From an uncultured Clostridiaceae bacterium (GTDB lineage: Bacteria; Bacillota; Clostridia; TANB77; CAG-465), in assembly GCA_947169155.1 (NCBI GenBank), contig CAMVON010000001.1:186001-250000 (forward strand): DNA of 64,000 bases, given 5' to 3'. Under the pieces are notes generated by a model that saw nothing but the letters and a program-made list of their open reading frames with translations, searched no databases and was not told where the DNA came from. The position numbers and the translations under genes are program-made. Every line of letters begins with the position of its first letter. Positions within the stretch are counted from its first letter, which is position 1. Positions 33,201-39,500 of this stretch are shown here, piece after piece.

Positions 33201-35501
33201 GTTAAGAAAGATGCTACAACAAATGTTACTGTTAAAGAAACAGGAGCAACATTTAGTGTATGGAATGTAAAAGAGCATAGATTTGAAATGCAAAGAGTTT
33301 ATCCTTCAGCTGTTGAAATTAGTGAATTTGAAACTAATGAAGAAGGATGGTTATATTTACCACAAAAACTTTATGCTGGAGACTATGTAATCTATGAAGT
33401 AGATGCTCCTGAAGGATATTATTTAGATGATGAATATAGACTTCCAGATGATCCAGCAGATTATGGTGTTGTTGGCGGAAAGAAAGTTCACATAGACAAA
33501 GTTCTTACTGGACTAGCTGAAGATGCTGTAAATCCAGGTCATGTTGAAGTTGGTGAATTCCAATATGAATCTGTAATTCCAAATACACCATTATATATTA
33601 ATATTAAAATTATTAAAACATCAGACAGATTAACTGGTGCTCAAGAGGGAACTGTTACATATCCAACAACTCCAGATGAGGAAGTAGAAATTGAAATGAC
33701 TACTCCAGTATATACAGATGGAATTGGTCTTGAAGGAGTTAAATATGAAATCTATGCAGATGAAGATATTATTTCTCCAGATGGACAATTAAGATTTACT
33801 AATAACCAATTAGTAGATACAGTTGTTACAGATCAAGATGGTATTGGTCAATCTAGATATGATTTATTCCCTGGTAAATATAGAGTTGTTGAAGTTGAAG
33901 TTCCAGAAGGATATATTTTAGATAGAACTCCAAAATATATTGTTGCTGAAAATAATGATCAATATGTTCAATCTGCAACATCAACACTTGAAATTACAGA
34001 TGTAAGACAACATCTAGGATATAAATTTAAAAAGATATTTGAACAATATAAATATGCTACTGGTGGCGAAAGAAAACATGCTGTATTTGGTATTTATACT
34101 AAAGATCCAATAGATAACTATTTAGGAGACAGAGTAATTGGACCAGATACACTAGTAGACTTATTAGTAGTTGATGGAGATAATTATGTTGAAACAACTA
34201 CAGACTTACCAAATGGAAGATACTATGTTAAAGAATTATATGTATCATATCCATATGCAATGAGTCAAGAAACCGTAGACTTTACATTAGCATTTAATGG
34301 AGATGCAGTTACTCCTAAAGTTGTAGTAGAAGGATCTGAGATTGTAAATACTCCAGATTATGGCTATGCTAAATTTATTAAATTATCTAAAACAGTAAAT
34401 GATAACATTATAATGAATGGATCAGAGCTTGATGAAGAAGGATTAAATGATAAATCACTTGAAATATTAGAAGCAATTGCTAATATGACAAATGATGAAG
34501 TAGCTCAATACATGATTGCTGAAGGATATCAATTTGTACCTGGTGCAGAATATGAAATCTGGTTAGATGAAGAAGGTACTAATAAACTTCAAGAAGTAAA
34601 TCTTCAAACTGGTGACCTTAAAGTTGTAACATTTACAACAAATGGTGCTGGTATCTTAGAGCTATTTGAAATACCAAAAGGTGCATATTTCTTAAAAGAA
34701 GTTAAGGCTCCTGAAGGATATGAGTTGTTAGATGAAGTTGTTCCATTTACAATTACAAGTTCAAATCCAGAAACAACATTATATCAAGCAATCTTTGATG
34801 AGAGTGTTAAAACAACATTCTTACATAAAACAGATATCTTCACTGGTGAAAATGTACCAAATTGTACATTTGAAATAACAGATGAAACAGGAAAAGTTAT
34901 ATTAAAAGCTACTACAGATAAAGATGGTTTAGCATGGATTCCAAATGATGCATTTAAACCATATAAAGATGTAGAAAATCCTAAATTCTATTACACTGAG
35001 CTTGAAGCTCCAGATGTATATAAAGAAGATGGAAGACTATATAAACTAAATACTGAATCTCATGAATTTACAGGTACATTTGATGAAGAAACTGGAGTAT
35101 TTACTACTGATCTTCATGAAGTAGAAAACTACAGACCAACAACAAATGTTAAATTTGTAAAAACAGATGAAGAATCTAACCTAGTTCCAAATTGTAAATT
35201 TGAACTAAAGAGTGAAGAAGAAAATCTTTACTATAAAACTGGTGTAACAGATGAAAATGGTATCTATGTATTTGAAAATGTACCTCAAGGTTGGTATACT
35301 TATACTGAACTTGAAGCACCAGAAGAATATGACCTAGATACAACTCCACATAGAGTATATGTAACAGGAGATGAAATGGTTATAGACTTTGTAAATACAG
35401 GAGATATTCCAGTAGTTGCAATTGCTACATTAGCTATAGTATGTGTTGCAGGAATTGCATTTGTTACAGTTAGAAAATTTAAACTAGCTAAAAATAACTA
35501 G
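30222..35501 (+). CDS. Giant Cna-B/SpaA-repeat surface adhesin or pilin-like protein 2
   Basis: From the ATG at 30222 (AAAGGGG upstream; earlier in-frame ATG at 30114 lies before the promoter) the protein has 1759 residues. It has a signal peptide (about 1-29), the same mature start GYTTTI as its paralogue, a shared N-terminal region, about ten Cna-B/SpaA-like repeats (E-box-like TYSIREISAPVGY, DYVIYEVDAPEGY, KYRVVEVEVPEGY, AYFLKEVKAPEGY and WYTYTELEAPEEY), then FVNTGD with Val at 1724, a hydrophobic segment and RKFKLAKNN. About one repeat of adhesin 1 is missing here. The paralogous arrangement, promoter and terminator suggest coordinated expression of alternative or heteropolymer-forming subunits; this is inference. 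Confidence 0.85.
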   Translation: MKTKKSAILLAITSLLLVVTAVFSTVTANADQGYTTTITLDDGHTIDVANITECDVLSEEDYIKQHLNTDLVQDTGKFELADMLLAKNLIADETMFNGEEETIDNLNYNHMDALIIMNDIPVLVYDLDDESPYYVAKANTLINDPNYRVPFADFAYTNVNGELINDAIYDYETGLAYIPKYYKEEDKNGFGFYNVQIELLQMTSTQNPTTTIDVMVNVDGMPGEYAKSGRATLKGLATDFGIKVALDDEAIKNTYAENIRVKVNGVYDEEWYYFDSEGIVQIQLSPNTINSLEIEINPENAETYLSRLEDTANFTGQETHINYNPNNMTVKTEAGTWTFEDDPVVGQSYILNAGNSSTGSRNSPFYDVYYASEQSGRYGIYIDRPNGGETWNALSRRIIQGTNDFNLSNLNESGGMIQHVVVFNQTVEQNGVSIPAGTTIHLRCSHGGVPVDNTGWNMQYIDGANRPTAYSLLIRVLDVQEEYLVVGLATNELYTQNGAAICKIRYKSDGGGYIHLHKTDVDTGDTKNGDAVRVSATYGVWQGSEMITTVTTDNNGNAVTEKIKKGTYSIREISAPVGYNLSNDTFTVEITSDNKEPLVTVTEKVKENDLIIKKDIEATSNTEQKALDECQFTATLISDRSKVYTSERTAEGEYTIRNLPYGTYEVVESQTNKYSLTCDKFNVFIEKDRSERGAYGAADGQYETVKLAQNPNRTSWTDAQGHLVDIAKVMVINIHKVDYDKDDNDPKTYMQGDATLEGAVYEIYKFNEETQDYTDYVYDITVDHMDDGYWTATSGELLVGKYMVKEKVKSEEEIDGVTYQYSYAKGYLVDPEPHYFEQVPEEQTERVSQHYDISREKVQRGRVTITKYDDDRDTDPNQNDSDKVPSAGARLRLTLVSNPEIYYEVVLDDNGEGEFLETNDGDAHVSTAIHDSLAAYAPNTIPYGEYEITEIKEADDTERESFFAQPEPVSINKQCVHENRIISDNPVPVWLKLVKKDATTNVTVKETGATFSVWNVKEHRFEMQRVYPSAVEISEFETNEEGWLYLPQKLYAGDYVIYEVDAPEGYYLDDEYRLPDDPADYGVVGGKKVHIDKVLTGLAEDAVNPGHVEVGEFQYESVIPNTPLYINIKIIKTSDRLTGAQEGTVTYPTTPDEEVEIEMTTPVYTDGIGLEGVKYEIYADEDIISPDGQLRFTNNQLVDTVVTDQDGIGQSRYDLFPGKYRVVEVEVPEGYILDRTPKYIVAENNDQYVQSATSTLEITDVRQHLGYKFKKIFEQYKYATGGERKHAVFGIYTKDPIDNYLGDRVIGPDTLVDLLVVDGDNYVETTTDLPNGRYYVKELYVSYPYAMSQETVDFTLAFNGDAVTPKVVVEGSEIVNTPDYGYAKFIKLSKTVNDNIIMNGSELDEEGLNDKSLEILEAIANMTNDEVAQYMIAEGYQFVPGAEYEIWLDEEGTNKLQEVNLQTGDLKVVTFTTNGAGILELFEIPKGAYFLKEVKAPEGYELLDEVVPFTITSSNPETTLYQAIFDESVKTTFLHKTDIFTGENVPNCTFEITDETGKVILKATTDKDGLAWIPNDAFKPYKDVENPKFYYTELEAPDVYKEDGRLYKLNTESHEFTGTFDEETGVFTTDLHEVENYRPTTNVKFVKTDEESNLVPNCKFELKSEEENLYYKTGVTDENGIYVFENVPQGWYTYTELEAPEEYDLDTTPHRVYVTGDEMVIDFVNTGDIPVVAIATLAIVCVAGIAFVTVRKFKLAKNN

Positions 35502-35504
35502 TTA
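35118..35504 (+). repeat. 3' copy B of near-identical 387-base direct repeat
   Basis: Second copy of the segment at 29668-30054, encoding the terminal Cna-B-like repeat and sorting signal. Identity is about 99.5 percent from manual alignment, consistent with recent gene conversion or selection for an identical anchor. Confidence 0.92.
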
Positions 35505-35515
35505 TAATTAAATGA

Positions 35516-35544
35516 GATAGAGGAGAAATCCTCTATCTTTTTTT
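35516..35544 (+). terminator. Terminator after adhesin 2
   Basis: The same stem with GAAA loop as at 30066-30095, followed by TTTTTTT. The hisS leader promoter begins six bases later. Confidence 0.92.
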
Positions 35545-35549
35545 GCTTA

Positions 35550-35578
35550 TTGACAAGACAACATAATTATTGTATAAT
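35550..35578 (+). promoter_or_regulatory. Consensus promoter of the hisS leader
   Basis: TTGACA (35550-35555) and TATAAT (35573-35578) at exactly 17 bases form a perfect consensus promoter. The message would start near 35585, about 240 bases before the hisS start. Confidence 0.88.
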
Positions 35579-35607
35579 TTAATTGTTAGTGAAAGGAGTA
35601 GAATAAA

Positions 35608-35673
35608 ATGAGAAAAATAGAAAGCATTAACACATTAGCACATCATCATATTTATTCTATGTCTGCGTTTTAA
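35608..35673 (+). CDS. Histidine leader peptide of hisS attenuator (21 residues)
   Basis: A 21-codon frame begins at an ATG with AAGGAG nine bases upstream and ends at TAA (35671-35673). Codons 12-14 (35641-35649) are three consecutive CAT histidines, which is far from chance in front of a histidyl-tRNA synthetase gene. The peptide is probably not functional itself; the ribosome's progress over the His codons would read out charged tRNA-His. It is too short for usual gene callers. Established knowledge: his, trp and similar leaders in enteric bacteria work this way. Confidence 0.85.
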   Translation: MRKIESINTLAHHHIYSMSAF

Positions 35674-35753
35674 CTTATGAAGTTAGCTCAGGCATAGTTT
35701 GTTGTGCCTGATGTGTAATAGATTACTACACGTAAGGCCATGAACTTACGTGT
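35639..35753 (+). promoter_or_regulatory. Attenuator with mutually exclusive pairings upstream of hisS
   Basis: Four segments can pair in alternating fashion. Segment 1, CACATCA (35639-35645), covers the first His codon and is complementary to segment 2, TGATGTG (35709-35715). Segment 2 with its neighbour (GTGTA, 35713-35717) can pair with TACAC (35727-35731) in segment 3. Segment 3, ACACGTAAG (35728-35736), pairs with segment 4, CTTACGTGT (35745-35753), forming the terminator. A further hairpin TCAGGCA/TGCCTGA lies at 35688-35711. A ribosome stalled on His codons would mask segment 1, free segment 2 and prevent termination. This is inference from pairing. Confidence 0.75.
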
Positions 35754-35759
35754 TTTTTT
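35728..35759 (+). terminator. Leader terminator upstream of hisS
   Basis: ACACGTAAG pairs with CTTACGTGT around an eight-base loop, followed by seven Ts. It lies between the leader peptide and the gene. Confidence 0.92.
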
Positions 35760-35823
35760 ATATTAAAAATAAATATGAAAACACAAAAACTTAATAGAAC
35801 GGAAATTGAAGGAGAGATTTAAA

Positions 35824-37146
35824 ATGAGTGAAATAAAAAGAGTAGAACCAAGAACACTTAGCGGATTTATGGAATTATTACCACAAGAACAAATAAAATT
35901 TAATGAAATGAAAAGAATAATTGAGGAGACTTATGAATTATATGGATTTTTACCTCAAGAAACACCAATAATTGAAGCAAGTGAAGTATTACTTGCAAAA
36001 GCAGGTGGAGAAACTGAAAAACAAATATATTCATTTACTAAAGGGGATACAGATTTATCTTTAAGATTTGATCTTACTGTACCTCTTGCAAAATATGTTG
36101 CTAAAAACTATGGACAACTTACTTTTCCATATAGAAGATATCAAATAGGCAAGGTTTTTAGAGGTGAAAGACCACAAAAAGGTAGATATAGAGAGCTTTA
36201 TCAATGTGATATAGATATTATTGGAAATGGAAAATTATCAATTGCAAATGATGCTCAAATGCCAAGTATTATTTATTCTATATTTAAAAAATTTAATTTT
36301 GGTAAGTTCATTATTCGTATGAATAATAGAAAAATACTTAATGGACTATTTGAAGAAATAGGACTAAAAGACCAAGCTAAAGAAGCTTTAGTAATAATAG
36401 ACAAGTTAGATAAAATTGGAATGGATAATGTAAAAGAAGAATTAAGAAGCATTGGAGTAACAGAAGAAAATGTTATAAAACTTGAAGAATTCTTTAATAT
36501 CAATAAATCAGGAAACAATGATGAAATACTTGCTGCACTAAAAGGATTAGGATTTAAATCTGAAACATTTGCAGAAGGATTAAAAGAAATAGAAGAACTT
36601 ATCACTTATGTTAGACTATTTGGAGTAGAAGAAGAATACTTTAGAATAGATTTAACTATCGCAAGAGGTCTAGATTATTACACAGGAACTGTTTATGAAA
36701 CAAATATTATAGGATATGAAAATATTGGTTCAATTTGTTCTGGTGGTAGATATGATAATCTTGCAGAATACTATACAAAACAAAACTTGCCAGGCGTTGG
36801 TATTTCAATTGGATTAACACGTCTATTCTATGTACTAAATGAATTAGATTTAATTAAAATAGAAAATAGTTCAATATCTAAGGCAGTTATTGTAACTATG
36901 GGAGTAGATTTTGGTGAAGGAGTTAAAATATCTAATGCTTTAAGAGATAAAGGTATAAAAAATGAAATATATGCAGAAGATGCTAAAACTAAAAATAAAT
37001 TCTCATATGTTGATAGCTTAAATATTCCATATTGTATAGTTATTGGTCAAGATGAAATAGATAAAAATATGTATACATTAAAAAATATGACAACAGGAGA
37101 ACAAGAATTACTATCTGTTGAAGATATTATAGCTAAATTAAAATAG
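35824..37146 (+). CDS. hisS: Histidyl-tRNA synthetase
   Basis: The 440-residue class II synthetase charges tRNA-His. Visible signatures are motif 2 (RYQIGKVFRGERPQKGRYRE), the histidine-binding element LDYYTGTVYE, GRYDNLAEYY, motif 3 (GVGISIGLTRLFYVL) and a C-terminal anticodon-binding domain (VIVTMGVDFGEG onward). The start is the ATG at 35824 behind AAGGAGAG; a TTG at 35806 overlaps that site and is rejected. It stands alone behind a peptide-leader attenuator, whereas Firmicutes hisS genes commonly carry a T-box leader. A terminator follows. Confidence 0.97.
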   Translation: MSEIKRVEPRTLSGFMELLPQEQIKFNEMKRIIEETYELYGFLPQETPIIEASEVLLAKAGGETEKQIYSFTKGDTDLSLRFDLTVPLAKYVAKNYGQLTFPYRRYQIGKVFRGERPQKGRYRELYQCDIDIIGNGKLSIANDAQMPSIIYSIFKKFNFGKFIIRMNNRKILNGLFEEIGLKDQAKEALVIIDKLDKIGMDNVKEELRSIGVTEENVIKLEEFFNINKSGNNDEILAALKGLGFKSETFAEGLKEIEELITYVRLFGVEEEYFRIDLTIARGLDYYTGTVYETNIIGYENIGSICSGGRYDNLAEYYTKQNLPGVGISIGLTRLFYVLNELDLIKIENSSISKAVIVTMGVDFGEGVKISNALRDKGIKNEIYAEDAKTKNKFSYVDSLNIPYCIVIGQDEIDKNMYTLKNMTTGEQELLSVEDIIAKLK

Positions 37147-37154
37147 AGTAATTA

Positions 37155-37180
37155 GACTAGTAGCAATACTAGTCTTTTTT
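37155..37180 (+). terminator. Terminator after hisS
   Basis: GACTAGTA pairs with TACTAGTC around GCAA, followed by six Ts. Confidence 0.92.
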
Positions 37181-37192
37181 ATGTTTAACTAT

Positions 37193-37250
37193 TTAGTACA
37201 CATGCATATATGTTGACTTTTTTTGTACATTTGTGCTAGAATTAGTACAA
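37193..37250 (+). promoter_or_regulatory. Promoter with GTAC inverted repeats, probable TetR operator
   Basis: TTGACT (37213-37218) and TAGAAT (37237-37242) with an 18-base spacer form the promoter. TTGTAC (37223-37228) and GTACAA (37245-37250) form an inverted repeat that brackets the -10 box, and a third half-site TAGTACA lies just upstream near 37194. The arrangement suits autorepression by the TetR-type protein encoded immediately downstream. Confidence 0.6.
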
Positions 37251-37272
37251 GTGTATTAAAATGGTGAAAATT

Positions 37273-37839
37273 ATGAGATTATCTTTTAGAAAAAAGAAGA
37301 ATACATCAGATAAAATTAAAGAGGCAACACTAAATATATTAGCAAGAGATGGATATGAAGATTTATCTATGAGAAAGATTGCAAAAGAGGCAGATGTTGC
37401 TCTTGGACAATTAACATATTATTATAAGACAAAAAACAATTTAATAGTATCTGTAATAGATGAAGTATTAGATATGTTTTATGATGGTCTTCAAGAAAGA
37501 GTTAAAGGAAAAAATAAAAAGGTAGATGGAATTATTGACGGCTTAGAAGATGCATTAAGTGAGGATAGCCTTGTAAACAAATTACTTATAACTGTTTTTT
37601 CTATGGCTCAAGTTAATAAAAAATTAAATAAGAGTTTAAAAAAGTTTTATGATAATACAATTGAATTTGTTTCAAATTGTTTTAAACAAGATAATCCAAA
37701 TATTAGTGGAGAAGAATCTCAGTTGAAAGCAAGACTTCTTGCAGGAACTGCTATTGAGACTATGATTGAAAAGTCTATAGGATTTGACAGCTATAATTCA
37801 ACTTTAATTAGAGATGCTGCTCAAAGATTAGGAGCTTAA
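37273..37839 (+). CDS. TetR-family transcription regulator
   Basis: The protein has 188 residues from the ATG at 37273 (GGTGA upstream); an ATG at 37261 lacks a ribosome site. The N-terminal helix-turn-helix is clear (TLNILARDGYEDLSMRKIAK, then ALGQLTYYYKTKNNLI, residues about 15-60), followed by a helical ligand-binding domain. TetR proteins usually repress their own operon and release DNA on binding a small ligand. The next gene, an acyltransferase, follows after one base and the remaining operon makes glycolipid-type enzymes, so the ligand may be a lipid or envelope stress signal. This last point is inference. Confidence 0.88.
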   Translation: MRLSFRKKKNTSDKIKEATLNILARDGYEDLSMRKIAKEADVALGQLTYYYKTKNNLIVSVIDEVLDMFYDGLQERVKGKNKKVDGIIDGLEDALSEDSLVNKLLITVFSMAQVNKKLNKSLKKFYDNTIEFVSNCFKQDNPNISGEESQLKARLLAGTAIETMIEKSIGFDSYNSTLIRDAAQRLGA

Positions 37840-37840
37840 T

Positions 37841-38629
37841 ATGGAAAAAAAGATTTATTATTATACAGATGAGTTAAATGATGACTTTGCTGAAAAATCT
37901 ATTAATCCAATTAAAATAGATGAAAATTATAAATATGTGCATAAAAATGTCTTTTGGAAGATAGGTTCATTTATTGTATATAGATTGATAGCTCTTCCAA
38001 TTGCTTTTGTATATTCAAAATGTGTACATAAATTAAAAGTTATTGGGAAAGAAAAACTTAAAGAGGCAAAAGGAAAAGGATACTTTACATATCAAAATCA
38101 TACACAAGTTATACTTGATACTTTAATGCCAACTCTTATTAATTTTCCAAGAAAAGCACATATTGTTGCACATCCAGACAATGTGTCTATACCAGTTCTT
38201 GGTGGATTTAATAAAATGATGGGTGGATTTCCAATACCATCAGATATTAAAACAACAAAAAATTTTTTAAGTGCAATGGAGTATTTCTTAAGTAAAAAGA
38301 ATGTTATAGCTGTATATCCTGAAGCACATGTATGGCCATATTATACAAAGATTAGAAATTTTGTTTCAACTTCTTTTAAGTATCCAGTAAAATACAAGGT
38401 GCCTTGTTTTGCATATACAACTACATATAACAAAAGAGATAATAAGAAACCTCAAATTATAGTATATATTGATGGACCTTTTTATGCAGATGAAAATCTT
38501 TCAGCAAAAAAGGCAGAACAAGATCTTAGAGATAGAGTATATAAGAAAATGGTTGAGAGGTGTAAAAATTCAAATGTTGAGTTTTATACATATATAAAAC
38601 AAGAGGCAAAGGAGAATGTGAATGATTAA
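37841..38629 (+). CDS. PlsC-like acyltransferase
   Basis: The 262-residue protein resembles the lysophosphatidate/glycerolipid acyltransferase family (PlsC). YQNHTQVILDTLMP at about residue 84-98 corresponds to the catalytic HX4D box, but here the spacing is HX5D (His 87, Asp 93). VYPEAHVWPYYTKIRNF near residue 150 matches the second, EGTR-like motif region. An N-terminal hydrophobic stretch (about 46-65) suggests membrane association. It lies in a compact operon with two GT8-type proteins and a TetR gene, and its stop overlaps the next start. The acyl acceptor is unknown; the altered box could reflect an unusual acceptor or loss of activity. Confidence 0.78.
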   Translation: MEKKIYYYTDELNDDFAEKSINPIKIDENYKYVHKNVFWKIGSFIVYRLIALPIAFVYSKCVHKLKVIGKEKLKEAKGKGYFTYQNHTQVILDTLMPTLINFPRKAHIVAHPDNVSIPVLGGFNKMMGGFPIPSDIKTTKNFLSAMEYFLSKKNVIAVYPEAHVWPYYTKIRNFVSTSFKYPVKYKVPCFAYTTTYNKRDNKKPQIIVYIDGPFYADENLSAKKAEQDLRDRVYKKMVERCKNSNVEFYTYIKQEAKENVND

Positions 38630-39500
38630 CTTAATGTTTTGTGGTAACGATAAAGTAATAGATGGTATGATTATTTCATTACTTTCCATTGTTAAACATT
38701 GTAAGAAACCACTAAATGTTTTTATATTAACAATGGACTTACATGAGTTAAATGAAAAATATATGCCAATAAATCAAAAACATATAGCAGTTTTAGATAA
38801 GATTATAAAACAAGGAAATGAAAAGAGTCAGATTCATCTTATAGATATTACTAAATATTTCAAAGAAGAGATGATGAATAGTGCAAATATTGATACTCAC
38901 TATACTCCATATATTCTTGTTAGATTATATTCGGATAAAGTTGATGAACTACCAGATAAAGTATTATATCTAGATAGTGACCTTGTTATATATAAAAATA
39001 TTGAGCCACTATATGACACTAAAGTAGATGGATATCATTTTGCAGCTGCAGGAGATTATCTTGGACAGTTTTTTATAAATAAAAAATATATTAACTCAGG
39101 CGTTCTTCTTATGAATATGAAAAAAATGAGAGAAGAAGATATATTTCCAAAGTGCAGAAAAATGGTTGTGGAAAAGAAAATGCTTCTTCCGGATCAAACA
39201 GCATTAAATGAGTATTGTACTCAAATTAAATATTTACCAAGTAAATATAACGAACAAAATAAAAGACAAGAAGATACAGTAATAAGACATTTTAGTATGT
39301 GTATGAAATTTATGGTGCCACTAAGCTTTAAAAAGCGTAAATTGATGAATAAATATAGACCAGTATTAAGATTTTTGCCAATAGTCAAATTTTTAAATAT
39401 AAAACCTTGGCATATTGAAGGAATTCATGAAATATACAAAATTCATGATTTTGATGATATTTTAGAAGAATATAAAAAACTTAAAGGAGAGTTAGAATAA
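38622..39500 (+). CDS. GT8-family glycosyltransferase
   Basis: The 292-residue protein is a family 8 retaining glycosyltransferase. It begins INLMFCGNDKVIDGMIISL, has the metal-binding DxD as VLYLDSDLVIYKN near residue 113, and INSGVLLMNMKKMREED near residue 158, all typical of GT8 (LPS alpha-glucosyl/galactosyl type and glycogenin). It uses a nucleotide sugar with Mn or Mg. The gene overlaps the acyltransferase by eight bases and abuts the next gene, so translation is probably coupled. The likely product is a surface glycolipid or glycopolymer; this is inferred from context. Confidence 0.86.
   Translation: MINLMFCGNDKVIDGMIISLLSIVKHCKKPLNVFILTMDLHELNEKYMPINQKHIAVLDKIIKQGNEKSQIHLIDITKYFKEEMMNSANIDTHYTPYILVRLYSDKVDELPDKVLYLDSDLVIYKNIEPLYDTKVDGYHFAAAGDYLGQFFINKKYINSGVLLMNMKKMREEDIFPKCRKMVVEKKMLLPDQTALNEYCTQIKYLPSKYNEQNKRQEDTVIRHFSMCMKFMVPLSFKKRKLMNKYRPVLRFLPIVKFLNIKPWHIEGIHEIYKIHDFDDILEEYKKLKGELE

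Noticed and set aside
35585..35823. T-box riboswitch in front of hisS
   Set aside because: No T-box sequence or specifier-loop arrangement was seen, while a His-codon leader and alternative stems explain the region.
35806..35823. TTG start extending HisS by six residues
   Set aside because: It overlaps the AAGGAG ribosome site that serves the ATG at 35824.
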